NCBI GenBank assembly: GCA_037445225.1
Contig: JBBIKW010000004.1
Span: 1-64,000 of the forward strand
Length of the DNA stretch: 64,000 nt
Origin: M3007 sp037445225
GTDB taxonomy: Bacteria > Bacteroidota > Bacteroidia > Chitinophagales > Saprospiraceae
Direction of reading: 5' to 3'
Below, piece by piece: positions 53,882 to 62,683 of the stretch (position 1 is the stretch's first letter; each line of letters starts with the position of its first letter). Both the position numbers and the translations under genes were made by a program. The notes under the pieces were generated by a model. That model searched no databases, was not told the DNA's origin, and was given only the letters and a program-made list of their open reading frames with translations.

Positions 53882-54709
53882 TTAGCGGCGTCTTTTCGAG
53901 CTGTTGGGCACCGGGTATTTTTGAGCGTATGCTCGCGCCTTAGGGACCAGCTGTTTGAGGCGCTCGCTGCGCTTAGAGGGGTCGGGGTGGGTGCTGAGAA
54001 ACTCCGGAGGGGCGGCGCCTCCCATGCGGTTCATGCGCTCCCAAAAGGGTGCAGCCTCGTTGGGGTTGTATCCCGCCATAGCCATCAGGTAGAGCCCGAT
54101 TTCGTCGGCTTCGCTTTCGTGCTTGCGGCTAAAAGGCAGCAGTACGCCCACTTGCGCCCCCAAGCCGGCGGCCGCCATGAGCAGCTGGCGGGTCTGAGAG
54201 GGCTTCTGAGACATGGCCACTTCCAAGGAGGCAAGCCCCAGCTGCGCCATCATCATCTGGCTCATGCGCTCGTTGCCGTGGTTGGCCAAAGCGTGCGCTA
54301 CCTCGTGGCCCATCACGACGGCTAAGGCGTCTTCGTTCTGGGTCACCTTTAAGATGCCGGTATACACCACCACCTTGCCTCCGGGCATGCAAAAGGCATT
54401 CACAGTAGGGTCGTTCACGACGTTAAACTCCCAAGCAAAGTTGCGCAGCTGACTACTGAGCCCTTGGGCACGATAGTATACCTCTACCGCCTCTTTAATG
54501 TCGTTGCCTACTCGCCGCACCAGCTCCACTTCTGGACCAGAGGTCATGGGCGGATTCTTGCTCAAAAAGGCGCGGTATTCGCTGAAACTCATCTGGTTGA
54601 GCTCGCTGTCGGGAATAAGCGTCATCTGATTGCGGCCGGTAAAAGCCGTTTTGTTACAGGCCAACAGAGCGCCGACAGTCAGCAAGCAGAGCAGGATTCG
54701 GTTTGCCAT
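53882..54709 (-). CDS. M48 family metallopeptidase lipoprotein (LoiP/YggG-like)
   Basis: A 275-residue zinc protease: lipobox LLAC (Cys18), the FCMPGGKVVVYTGIL region (about 106-120), zinc motif HEVAH (His135, Glu136, His139) and the third ligand in KHESEADEIGL (Glu198). Periplasmic M48 proteases such as LoiP/BepA cut misfolded outer-membrane proteins. The C-terminus ends FLSTHPDPSKRSERL, standard for the family. Confidence 0.93.
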   Translation of the reverse strand: MANRILLCLLTVGALLACNKTAFTGRNQMTLIPDSELNQMSFSEYRAFLSKNPPMTSGPEVELVRRVGNDIKEAVEVYYRAQGLSSQLRNFAWEFNVVNDPTVNAFCMPGGKVVVYTGILKVTQNEDALAVVMGHEVAHALANHGNERMSQMMMAQLGLASLEVAMSQKPSQTRQLLMAAAGLGAQVGVLLPFSRKHESEADEIGLYLMAMAGYNPNEAAPFWERMNRMGGAAPPEFLSTHPDPSKRSERLKQLVPKARAYAQKYPVPNSSKRRR

Positions 54710-54746
54710 GACGAAAAATTCGTTTTGATAAAGACCAAAGAAGTTT

Positions 54747-55769
54747 TTACCGCTGAAAGAAGGCTTCGACGCGCGCTTCGGCGTTTTTTTGGATGTTAAT
54801 GTAGTACAAATTTAAATCACTGATGTGGTAATTTCTCCACGTGAACAGAAAGCTGCCGGGAAATTGAGGGCGCGAGGCGAGGAGGTACCCTCTATACACT
54901 TCGGCATCGGTGAGGCTGGGATAGATGGGACACAGACGCCACAGCACTCCTCCGGCATTGAGGCTATGGGGAGCATATTCCCCTTCGCGTATGCTCCACG
55001 TGAGCGGGTTGGTGCATACTACTTCGGGCTGGGGTGGGCGTTTTCGGCCGGCATCACGCCGCCAGGTACGCCAGGAGCAGAAGCATCCCGTTTGCCGTGC
55101 CTCTGTACAAGGCGGTATCTTCTGAAAGTCTCCGCTTCGAATGGGCCACCCCACCAGGTAGGCGACGATTAAGCGCTCTTGTAGCGGTGTGCCCTCTATG
55201 CGTTCGCGCAATAGGCGCATGCCGAGATACGCTCCTTGGCTGTGGGCTGCTAAGATGAAGGGGCGCCCGTTGTTCCAGTGGGTCAAGTAATGCTCAAAAG
55301 CCGCCAGGACATCGCGATAAGCTATGTCGAATGCCTGAGCAGCGCTGGCAGTATCGCGGGTGAAAAAGGCATCCAGATGGGCTTGTCGGTAGCGCGGCGC
55401 ATAGATGCGCCCTACGGTGTTGAAGATGGTGGCCTGATGCCGTATAGAGCCGCTGTCGGTGCGCGCCTGGACGGCGGCATCGCGCGGGTCGGCGTTCCAA
55501 GCCACGGGCTTTTTTCGCCGGCCGTAGTAGGAGGTCGGGTGCAGAAAGAGGACATCTACCAGCGCTTCTTCCTGTCGTTGCGGCTTACCGTCACAGGGCG
55601 TCTGGTCGGCAGCATCTGGTCGATGAGGTAGGGCCGCCCAGTACTGTTCGGCGGCGTAATCGGGCGGCGCGGGCGTAGTAGTGGGCGAAAAAGAGCCCGT
55701 AGGATGCGCCGAGCGACAGTGCGCCAGGGCAAATAGGGCGAGTATACAAAAAGCTGTTTCCAGGCGCAT
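54747..55769 (-). CDS. DUF3089 alpha/beta-hydrolase-like lipoprotein
   Basis: A 340-residue protein with a lipobox (LFALAHC, Cys19). DVLFLHPTSYYG, AYRDVLAAFEHYLTHWNNGRPFILAAHSQG (nucleophile elbow AHSQG near residue 176), YLVGWP, CSWRTWRRDAG and ICTNPLTW-like VVCTNPLTW are the landmarks of DUF3089, predicted hydrolases of unknown substrate. It is 37 bases downstream of nothing on its strand and 9 bases after the XRE-type gene ends, so it may be co-transcribed with that regulator. Confidence 0.85.
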   Translation of the reverse strand: MRLETAFCILALFALAHCRSAHPTGSFSPTTTPAPPDYAAEQYWAALPHRPDAADQTPCDGKPQRQEEALVDVLFLHPTSYYGRRKKPVAWNADPRDAAVQARTDSGSIRHQATIFNTVGRIYAPRYRQAHLDAFFTRDTASAAQAFDIAYRDVLAAFEHYLTHWNNGRPFILAAHSQGAYLGMRLLRERIEGTPLQERLIVAYLVGWPIRSGDFQKIPPCTEARQTGCFCSWRTWRRDAGRKRPPQPEVVCTNPLTWSIREGEYAPHSLNAGGVLWRLCPIYPSLTDAEVYRGYLLASRPQFPGSFLFTWRNYHISDLNLYYINIQKNAEARVEAFFQR

Positions 55770-55778
55770 GGCTGTGCT

Positions 55779-57260
55779 TTATTCAGTGAGTATTCGAAGG
55801 GTCCTTTCCATTAGTAGGCGCTGTTCGCGGCGCAGGTATTCACTGGGTGGCGCGATGCGCTGTGGACATTCCATCCAGCTACAGGTCTCGCAGGTCACGC
55901 CCACCTCGCGGGTTTCTATGCCTGGGTCGTCGGCAAAGCGAATGACGGCACGCGCCTGCTCGTCGAGCTGGACACCCAACAATACGCACACCATGCGGTT
56001 GGGCGTAGGGTAAGCTGTTTTGGTAATCGCCAGACAGAGATACGTCTCGCCCGAGTCGATGAAGCGCATGCGCAGCGCCCCTGCTACCGGCGAAACTTGG
56101 GTACTACTGGTAAGAGTATTTAGGCGTTCGAACAGCGCTGCGGAGGGCCAGCGCCGACAATACGTCTGTGCCAAGCCGGAGGCGTGGGGGCGATGCCGGC
56201 GGTTGAGGTGCAGCTCCTTGTCGATCGTCACCCGTTGGCTTTCCGCATCGAAGATGAGGCGCAAAAAGAAGACCTTGTGTAGGTCGAACGCCTGTGAGAG
56301 TACGTTGAAGCGCTGGAAGAGCACCTCTGGGCCGACTCGATAGTGGTGCATTAGGTCGAGCAGATCCTCCTCGCACCAGGTGGGCCGTTGGAAAAAGCGA
56401 TTCAGGTCGCGCACAAAGGCGTCGCGCGGCACTAAGATAGCGACGGCGAAGTAGGCGGCCCGGTAGTTATTGAGCACCTCTTCAAACGAACGCACCCGCA
56501 GCCACGGCGTCGCCAGTGGGCGCTCTTTTATCGATAGAGCGGCAAAGCCTAACTCTTTAGCCAGCTGGAAGGCTCGCTGTCCAGGCTGGAGAGAAGGGTG
56601 CAGGTATAGGCGCTTTCGGCGCGGCTGAAAGGCGGCTCGCACACCTTGCAACAGCGGATATTGACCTAAGTGTTGGCTGTCGATACTATAGCCAAAAGCT
56701 TCGACAAGCAGTTGCTCCAGGCGCTCTGCAGCAACCGGGCCACTCGCCGGCAGGCGATGCTCCTGGGCAAAGGCGGCCGCTGCCCGCTCGATGTCTTCGA
56801 AATAGTTCATGTGCAACTCCTGGTAGGCGCGCAGCGCGGCAAAATAGAAGTGCTCGTTTTGCACCGAATAGAGCCGCGCAATGTCGAGCATGGCGGAAAT
56901 GAAGGCGTTCACCCGGTCGGGGGCGCGCGCCATGATCTCTACGACCTGTTGGGGGCGAATGCCGAAAAAGTCCAACGGCAGCTCGTTGAGAAAGTTGCTC
57001 TCCAACAGGCGCGAGATCGAAGCGTACTGGGCAGGCAGCTCGGGCGACAGCAGAAAGTCGGCCGTAGTGCCCAAGGCATCTGCCAGCTTGTGCAGCGTCT
57101 CCGGCTGCGGCGACTTTTTGCCCTTTTCAATTTCGTTCAAATAGGAGAGCGAAAGGCCCGTCTGCCGAGCCAGCTCTTCGAAGCTCCACCCGCGCGCTTG
57201 GCGCAATTGCCGCACTTTCAAACCCAACAAGATGCGTTTCAGCTGCTTTTCCTTGCCCAT
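55779..57260 (-). CDS. ScfR/RamB-like short-chain fatty acyl regulator (XRE HTH + IrrE-like + DUF2083)
   Basis: A 493-residue regulator: XRE helix-turn-helix (about 9-68, KVRQLRQARGWSFEELARQTGLSLSYLNEIEKGKKSP), a long helical region with an IrrE/ImmA-like domain in which the HExxH zinc motif is not intact (FQLAKELGF, about 239-247), and a C-terminal DUF2083 with a Cys cluster VTCETCSWMEC (about 450-465). This is the architecture of RamB/ScfR/PrpC-type regulators that sense short acyl-CoA in acetate or propionate metabolism. Target genes are unknown. The DUF3089 gene follows after 9 bases. Confidence 0.85.
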   Translation of the reverse strand: MGKEKQLKRILLGLKVRQLRQARGWSFEELARQTGLSLSYLNEIEKGKKSPQPETLHKLADALGTTADFLLSPELPAQYASISRLLESNFLNELPLDFFGIRPQQVVEIMARAPDRVNAFISAMLDIARLYSVQNEHFYFAALRAYQELHMNYFEDIERAAAAFAQEHRLPASGPVAAERLEQLLVEAFGYSIDSQHLGQYPLLQGVRAAFQPRRKRLYLHPSLQPGQRAFQLAKELGFAALSIKERPLATPWLRVRSFEEVLNNYRAAYFAVAILVPRDAFVRDLNRFFQRPTWCEEDLLDLMHHYRVGPEVLFQRFNVLSQAFDLHKVFFLRLIFDAESQRVTIDKELHLNRRHRPHASGLAQTYCRRWPSAALFERLNTLTSSTQVSPVAGALRMRFIDSGETYLCLAITKTAYPTPNRMVCVLLGVQLDEQARAVIRFADDPGIETREVGVTCETCSWMECPQRIAPPSEYLRREQRLLMERTLRILTE

Positions 57261-57268
57261 CTCGACGG

Positions 57269-57276
57269 CAAAGGTA
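57269..57276 (-). promoter_or_regulatory. TAnnTTTG promoter element of the ScfR-like gene
   Basis: TACCTTTG on the minus strand ends 8 bases before the ATG at 57260, implying a nearly leaderless transcript. Confidence 0.6.
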
Positions 57277-57304
57277 GCAACCTATCTAAATGCGCTCTTT
57301 CGCC

Positions 57305-57312
57305 TACCTTTG
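57305..57312 (+). promoter_or_regulatory. TAnnTTTG promoter element of tpiA
   Basis: TACCTTTG, 23 bases upstream of the ATG at 57336, arranged back-to-back with the regulator's promoter. Confidence 0.6.
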
Positions 57313-57335
57313 GCCGCATCTGAATGTCTTTTGCT

Positions 57336-58094
57336 ATGCGACCTACGATAGTTGCCGGAAACTGGAAAATGAATAAAACCCTGAGCGAAGGGGTGGCGTT
57401 GGTGCGCGAGGTGTTGGATCGCCTCGGCTCAACGCCCCGTGGCCCGGTCATCTTCGCCGTGCCCTATCCCTTTTTGCAGGCCATCGGCGAACTCTTGCGC
57501 GGACACAGTGGCTTTTTTGTGGCGGCCCAAAACTGCCACCACGAAGTACGCGGCGCTTACACCGGTGAGGTGTCCGCAGACATGCTTGTCTCTGTCGGCG
57601 CTTCGCACGTCATCATAGGGCATTCCGAACGGCGCCAATATTTTCGAGAGACGCACGCGCAGCTGGCCCAAAAAGTCCATTTGGCCCTAGAGCGCCGCCT
57701 GACGCCCATTTTTTGTTGCGGCGAACCGCTGCACACCCGCGAACGCGGCACCCACGTGCGCTACGTAGCGCGCCAACTGCAGGCTTCGCTCTTCCACCTC
57801 TCCGAAGAGCACTTTCGCCAGCTCATCCTCGCCTACGAGCCGGTGTGGGCCATCGGAACCGGTAAAACGGCGACAACCGAACAAGCTCAAGAGATGCACG
57901 CTGCCATCCGCTCCATGATAGCGCGCCGCTACTCTGCCGACACTGCAGCGGCCGTGCCCATCCTATACGGCGGCTCGTGCAATGCGCAGAACGCTGCGGC
58001 GCTCTTCTCTCAACCCGACGTAGACGGCGGCCTCATTGGCGGTGCCTCGCTCAAAGCCGATGAATTTTCCGCTATTGTTCGTTCGGCTTCTTAA
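57336..58094 (+). CDS. tpiA: Triosephosphate isomerase
   Basis: A 252-residue TIM-barrel enzyme interconverting dihydroxyacetone phosphate and glyceraldehyde 3-phosphate. Active-site residues are all visible: Asn9 and Lys11 in GNWKMNK, His96 in IIGHSERR, Glu168 in AYEPVWAIGTGK, and the phosphate-binding GGLIGGASL near the end. MRPTIVAGNWKMNK is the usual start; an ATG at 57324 would add four residues. The DUF1460 gene follows 12 bases later. Confidence 0.97.
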   Translation: MRPTIVAGNWKMNKTLSEGVALVREVLDRLGSTPRGPVIFAVPYPFLQAIGELLRGHSGFFVAAQNCHHEVRGAYTGEVSADMLVSVGASHVIIGHSERRQYFRETHAQLAQKVHLALERRLTPIFCCGEPLHTRERGTHVRYVARQLQASLFHLSEEHFRQLILAYEPVWAIGTGKTATTEQAQEMHAAIRSMIARRYSADTAAAVPILYGGSCNAQNAAALFSQPDVDGGLIGGASLKADEFSAIVRSAS

Positions 58095-58106
58095 TATTGT
58101 CCGGCT

Positions 58107-58979
58107 ATGAGAAAAATGGCGGCGGCTTTTGCGCGCAGGCTTTGTCTTTGGGGAGGGCTCTTTTGGCACCTCGGCTGGGTCCTTGCACAGGAGGGCACAG
58201 GCCCTTCGCTTTGCCCTGAGGTCGCGTCCGTGTTGGCAGAAAAGCTCTGCTTAGCGCGGTCGAGCGCCTCGACCTTATCTGCACGCACCTTGGCCGTAGC
58301 GCGCTCTTTTGAAGGCACGCCCTACGGTAGTATCGCCATCGGGGCGGAAGAATACTTGGAGATTTCTACCTCCGCACTGGACTGCTGGACATTGGTGGAA
58401 TTGAGCTTAGCGGTGGCCATCGCTGCACGAGAAGAGGAGGCTTCGCCCGATAAGGTGGTCGATGCCGTGCGCCAGTTGCGCTACTGGGGCGGTACCATTG
58501 AGGGTTACGCCTCTCGCATTCATTACCTTTCTGGCTGGCTTAGACAGGCCCAAGACTTAGGATATCTGCGCGATATCACAGCAGAAATCGGAGGGCGGCC
58601 CTTTCGAAAAAACATCTGCTACATGACCAGTCGCGTAGACAAATATCCGCTTCTTCGAGACCCTCAGACGTTGCAGCGCATTCGCCAGGTCGAAACCCGC
58701 CTGAGCCGACGAACCCACTACTACATCCCTCAGCAAGCTATTGAGCGGGCTGAGCCCTTATTGCGGGAGGGCGACATCATCGCCATTACCTCTGCGCAGC
58801 CCGGTTTAGACTACAGCCACCTAGGCTTTGCCGTCCAATATCGAGGGCGCATCCATCTCCTACACGCCTCTTCCCTGAAGAAGCGGGTAATCGTCTCTGC
58901 GCAGCCCCTGGGCGATTACGTGCGCGCCCAAAAAGGCCAAAGCGGCATTACAGTGGTGCGCTTAGTAGATGCGCGATAA
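58107..58979 (+). CDS. DUF1460 family (N-acetylmuramyl-L-alanine amidase-like) secreted protein
   Basis: A 290-residue protein with a signal peptide (RRLCLWGGLFWHLGWVLAQ). ARSFEGTPYGSIAIG and STSALDCWTLVELSLAVAIA carry the NlpC/P60-like catalytic Cys (DCWTLVE), and YSHLGFAVQYRGRIHLLHASS the catalytic His region; this is the DUF1460 pattern, cysteine amidases predicted to act on peptidoglycan fragments. It starts 12 bases after tpiA, so is probably in its transcript. Tail-to-tail with the flavin reductase gene. Confidence 0.86.
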   Translation: MRKMAAAFARRLCLWGGLFWHLGWVLAQEGTGPSLCPEVASVLAEKLCLARSSASTLSARTLAVARSFEGTPYGSIAIGAEEYLEISTSALDCWTLVELSLAVAIAAREEEASPDKVVDAVRQLRYWGGTIEGYASRIHYLSGWLRQAQDLGYLRDITAEIGGRPFRKNICYMTSRVDKYPLLRDPQTLQRIRQVETRLSRRTHYYIPQQAIERAEPLLREGDIIAITSAQPGLDYSHLGFAVQYRGRIHLLHASSLKKRVIVSAQPLGDYVRAQKGQSGITVVRLVDAR

Positions 58980-58986
58980 AAGATGT

Positions 58987-59874
58987 TCAAGCGCTGGCAA
59001 TGAGCAGCTTGGCAGCCTTCTCGACGTCGTCCTGAGCCAAGGCAGTCCGGGCTAAGTGGTGCAGCTGGAGCGGGTCGGCATACTGGCTGCAGGCATGGGC
59101 CACCTCTGGATCGGCTAACGCCTCACTCCGACTGGGCAGGCGCGTTAGCGCTGCAATGCGGGCCAACTCGTTTCCCGTCAATACGGGGCTATGGCGAACC
59201 GCCTGTGGCAATGCGTCGAAACCCACACCTATCTCATCCACCCTTTGTACTACTTCGATGACGGCCTCTCCGCTGGCCCGAGCGTAGTAAAAGCGCCCCA
59301 TGCGGCCCACCAAGTCGATCTTGTGCGGGTCGATGCGGCTGCTAGGCGTCAGCACTTCTTCCGAAATGTGCATCAGCACCATGCGGCATACGATGAGGTT
59401 ACCCGCTCCGCCCTTGTCGCCCAAGGGCAGGATGTTCTCCACCACGCATTCCATATGCACTGGGCTCTCCGCCACGCGAAAGGGACGGACGCGCTCGGAA
59501 GGCAAAGGCGTAAAACCCGCCTTTTCAAATTCGTTAATGTGCGCATCGTACTCAATGCTGCAGAGCGCCATCTGACGCACCATGGCGTACGAGACGGCAT
59601 TGATAACCACTTCGCGCGTTTCCTCTACATTGCGCAGAGTGTCCTTTGTGGTGTTGTTTTCTACCCGCCGATTAGAGGAAAAGATAAAAATAGGAGGATT
59701 GCTGCTGAAGGCATTGAAGAAGCTGTAGGGCGCCAAGTTGGGTACGCCGTCGACACTTATAGTGCTGGCAAAGGCAATGGGCCGCGGGGCCACAGCTCCC
59801 AAAATAAACTGGTGCAAGTCTTTGGTGGCAATCTGCTCAGGATCGATAGTGCGCATCATGTCGAAATTTATCAT
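58987..59874 (-). CDS. Flavin reductase-like (DIM6/NTAB family) FMN-binding protein
   Basis: A 295-residue flavin-binding split-barrel protein: HQFILGAVAPRPIAFASTISVDGVPNLAPYSFFNAFSSNPPIFIF is the FMN-binding signature of the flavin reductase-like domain, followed by a typical VPLHMECVVE-like SPVHMECVVENILPLG. Residues 215-295 are a family-typical C-terminal extension. Physiological partner unknown. Met6 or Met7 could also be the start. Confidence 0.9.
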   Translation of the reverse strand: MINFDMMRTIDPEQIATKDLHQFILGAVAPRPIAFASTISVDGVPNLAPYSFFNAFSSNPPIFIFSSNRRVENNTTKDTLRNVEETREVVINAVSYAMVRQMALCSIEYDAHINEFEKAGFTPLPSERVRPFRVAESPVHMECVVENILPLGDKGGAGNLIVCRMVLMHISEEVLTPSSRIDPHKIDLVGRMGRFYYARASGEAVIEVVQRVDEIGVGFDALPQAVRHSPVLTGNELARIAALTRLPSRSEALADPEVAHACSQYADPLQLHHLARTALAQDDVEKAAKLLIASA

Positions 59875-59901
59875 TAAACTTGCGCAAAATTAGGCCGCAC
59901 C

Positions 59902-60420
59902 ATGTCCATACGGCGCCATTGGGTAGGGGTATTTGTTGCACTTTTGATAGTCTTGCTGGGTTGGGGATATTGGAAATTCCGCCAGCCGCGCTTCGTTGCA
60001 GGGCAGCGAATTCCCGATTTTACCGTCACCTTGGCCGACGGGCGCGCGGTGCCTTTTGCCCAGTGGCGTGGCCAATACGTACTCATCCACTTTTGGGGCA
60101 GCTGGTGCGGCCCGTGTCGAGCAGAAAACCGCGAATTGAGGCGCCTGTATTCCCAATATCGCGACTCGAAGTTCGACATTATCAGCATCGGCATCGAGCA
60201 AACGCGCTACGCTTGGGAGCAGGCCATCCAGACCGATGGGCTCATCTGGCCACACCACGCCCTCGAATTAGAGCGCTTCAAAGGCCCATTGGCCGACTTT
60301 TTTAACGTACGGGCTATCCCTACTACGTTTTTAGTCAATCCCGAAGGCGTCATCATGGGCGTGAATCTGTCTGTGCCCCAGCTCGAACGCATGCTAACGG
60401 AGGCCTTTGAGGTAAAATGA
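59902..60420 (+). CDS. TlpA/ResA-like membrane-anchored thioredoxin
   Basis: A 172-residue protein with an N-terminal membrane anchor (WVGVFVALLIVLLGWGYW) and a thioredoxin fold: FTVTLADGRAVPFAQWRGQYVLIHFWGSWCGPCRAE, with redox Cys69 and Cys72, then FNVRAIPTTFLVNPEGVI. It should reduce disulfides outside the membrane, as in cytochrome c maturation or envelope stress. Divergent from the flavin reductase gene. Confidence 0.9.
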   Translation: MSIRRHWVGVFVALLIVLLGWGYWKFRQPRFVAGQRIPDFTVTLADGRAVPFAQWRGQYVLIHFWGSWCGPCRAENRELRRLYSQYRDSKFDIISIGIEQTRYAWEQAIQTDGLIWPHHALELERFKGPLADFFNVRAIPTTFLVNPEGVIMGVNLSVPQLERMLTEAFEVK

Positions 60421-60504
60421 CAATTTGACAGCCTTTGCATCGGGGCATAATCCTTGCCATGATGTACGGAAGTTTTCTACAGCGAACATTTATCTGTGGA
60501 ATAT

Positions 60505-61071
60505 ATGAACGACAACAGCAAGAACCATCAGAGTGCAGAGGAGACGCTCGCGAATCTGATGCCTGAAACGCATCCAGAGAAAACGGCAGAAGAAGAAATC
60601 CCAACAGACGAGGTTGCTGCGGAGGAGAGCCCAGAAGAGGAGGCGACCCTAGATTGGCAACAGCGCTATGAGGAGATGCAAAATAAGTATCTCTATTTGC
60701 TGTCTGATTTTCAGACGTATAAGCGCCAAGTGGCGAAGGAGCGCCTCGAACTTCAGGCGACGGCGGGCCGCGACATTTTGGCAGCGCTGTTGCCCATTCT
60801 AGACGATTTTGACAGGGCAGCGCGCAACAGCCATTTGGATGAGGGCATCGTATTGATCTACCACAAGTTGCAGCACATCTTGCAGAGCAAGGGGCTGCAG
60901 CCTATCGAGGTGCAGGCCGGAACAGACCTCGACCCCGACACCCAGGAGGCTGTGGCCGAAGTGCCGGCGCCCTCCGAGCAGCTCAAGGGCAAAATTGTCG
61001 ATGTGCTTGAAAAGGGCTATCGCTTGGGCGATCGCGTCCTCCGATGCGCTAAGGTGGTCGTAGGTAAATGA
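60505..61071 (+). CDS. grpE: GrpE nucleotide exchange factor
   Basis: A 188-residue co-chaperone of DnaK: an acidic, disordered N-terminus (Glu-rich, about 1-50), then the long GrpE coiled coil (about 52-90, YEEMQNKYLYLLSDFQTYKRQVAKERLE) and the beta domain ending RVLRCAKVVVGK. It replaces ADP on DnaK. I use the ATG at 60505; a GTG three codons upstream is in frame. dnaJ follows 12 bases later. Confidence 0.95.
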   Translation: MNDNSKNHQSAEETLANLMPETHPEKTAEEEIPTDEVAAEESPEEEATLDWQQRYEEMQNKYLYLLSDFQTYKRQVAKERLELQATAGRDILAALLPILDDFDRAARNSHLDEGIVLIYHKLQHILQSKGLQPIEVQAGTDLDPDTQEAVAEVPAPSEQLKGKIVDVLEKGYRLGDRVLRCAKVVVGK

Positions 61072-61083
61072 TGAGAAACACGT

Positions 61084-62241
61084 ATGGCAAAGCGCGATTA
61101 CTACGAAATACTGGGGGTCTCGCGAAACGCTACCGAAGACGAAATCCGCAAAGCGTATCGGAAGAAGGCTTTAGAGTATCACCCTGACCGGAACCCTGGA
61201 GACAAGTCGGCAGAGGAAAAGTTTAAAGAGGCCGCAGAAGCCTACGAAGTGCTTTCTAACCCGGAAAAACGCGCCCTATATGACCGCTACGGACACGAAG
61301 GCGTAGCTCAGGGCGGTGGCGGCCGCACCAGCTTCGACGGCATGAGCATGGAAGATATCTTGCGCCACTTCGGCTTTGGCGACGATATCTTCAGTGAGTT
61401 CTTTGGCGGTGGTCGCTCGGGTTTCTCAGGCGGCTCTCGCGGCAGCGCCGAGCGCGGCACCAACCTGCGCATCAAGGTGAAGCTGACCTTAGAAGAAATC
61501 GCCACCGGCGTGCATAAGAAGATAAAAGTGCGCAAACAGGTCCGGTGTACTACTTGCAACGGCAGTGGCGCGCGCAGCAGCGGCGACGTAGAAGTCTGCA
61601 GCACCTGCCGAGGAACAGGCGCCATCAGCCGCATCTCGCAAACGCCCTTCGGCGCCATGCGCACTACCACGACCTGCCCGACATGCGGCGGCGTAGGGCG
61701 CGTCATCCGCGCTAACTGTCCCACGTGTCGAGGCGAAGGGCGCATCATGAGCGAAGACATCATCGCGGTGGATATCCCCGCCGGCGTACACGAAGGCATA
61801 CAACTGTCGCTGTCGGGCAAGGGCAATGCCGGCCCGCGCGGCGGTCCGAATGGCGACCTCATCATCAACGTGGAAGAGCTGCCCCATGAGCACTTTACGC
61901 GCGAAGGGCGCAACATCCATTACGAACTCTTCCTCAACATTGCCGATGCAGCCTTAGGGACGCAAATAGAAGTGCCTACCCTAGAGGGACGTGCTCGCAT
62001 CAAAATACCGGCCGGCACCCAGTCGGGAAAAATCTTCCGCCTCCGCGGAAAGGGGATCCCCTCCCTGGAAGGCCACGACCGAGGCGATCTGCTCGTCCAC
62101 GTCAACGTCTGGACGCCCAAAAAGCTGACCGAAGAAGAGCGGCGCCTCCTCGAGCAACTGCGCCACATGCCCAACTTCAGCCCCACGCCGACGAAAGAAG
62201 ATCGCACCTTCTTTGAACGGGTGCGCGACGTGTTTAGTTAA
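61084..62241 (+). CDS. dnaJ: DnaJ co-chaperone
   Basis: A 385-residue type I DnaJ: J domain with HPD at 33-35 (EYHPDRNPGDKSAEEKFKEA), a Gly/Phe-rich linker (about 75-128), four CxxCxGxG zinc motifs (CTTCNGSG, CSTCRGTG, CPTCGGVG, CPTCRGEG; about 155-225) and the substrate-binding C-terminal domains. It delivers substrates to DnaK. Forms an operon with grpE; dnaK is not in the window. Confidence 0.97.
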   Translation: MAKRDYYEILGVSRNATEDEIRKAYRKKALEYHPDRNPGDKSAEEKFKEAAEAYEVLSNPEKRALYDRYGHEGVAQGGGGRTSFDGMSMEDILRHFGFGDDIFSEFFGGGRSGFSGGSRGSAERGTNLRIKVKLTLEEIATGVHKKIKVRKQVRCTTCNGSGARSSGDVEVCSTCRGTGAISRISQTPFGAMRTTTTCPTCGGVGRVIRANCPTCRGEGRIMSEDIIAVDIPAGVHEGIQLSLSGKGNAGPRGGPNGDLIINVEELPHEHFTREGRNIHYELFLNIADAALGTQIEVPTLEGRARIKIPAGTQSGKIFRLRGKGIPSLEGHDRGDLLVHVNVWTPKKLTEEERRLLEQLRHMPNFSPTPTKEDRTFFERVRDVFS

Positions 62242-62275
62242 GCCGACAGAATGCCTAAACGAATGTGCTAAACCG

Positions 62276-62683
62276 ATGAAGGTAGCTGTTTGGGATACCT
62301 ATTTTCGCCGACCCGACGGGGCAACGCTGCACTTTGACGTGCTGGTGCCTCCCGATACAGCCTTCGAGACGGTGCGGGCTTTTGGACAGGCTTTCCTATC
62401 GGCAAAAGGTTTTCCCCAAGCCGACTTAGACACCTCGCGCTGTCAGTTTTGCCACATAGAAGAGGCTACCGAAGAAATCTCAAAAGCCATAGTGCAGCAG
62501 GGATATTTTATCGTAGAGATGGACGATATCCCGGCCGAGCTGCCGCCAGAGCCGACGCGGCGCGACTATATCCTTCACTTAAGGGCGCACTATCCGGAAT
62601 ACCGATATGCTGATTTTCGAGAAAAGTCGTTGGAAGAGGTGCGCCAACTGGTCGAGGAGTTGCGCGGCCTCAGTCCACGATGA
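62276..62683 (+). CDS. DUF2024 family protein
   Basis: A 135-residue protein, MKVAVWDTYFRRPDGATLHFDVLVP at the start and DTSRCQFCHIEEA in the middle, the DUF2024 landmarks. The family is small, cytoplasmic and uncharacterised. It follows dnaJ by 34 bases and overlaps the convergent mqnC gene by 14 bases. An in-frame ATG at 62213 inside dnaJ is unlikely to be the start. Confidence 0.85.
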   Translation: MKVAVWDTYFRRPDGATLHFDVLVPPDTAFETVRAFGQAFLSAKGFPQADLDTSRCQFCHIEEATEEISKAIVQQGYFIVEMDDIPAELPPEPTRRDYILHLRAHYPEYRYADFREKSLEEVRQLVEELRGLSPR

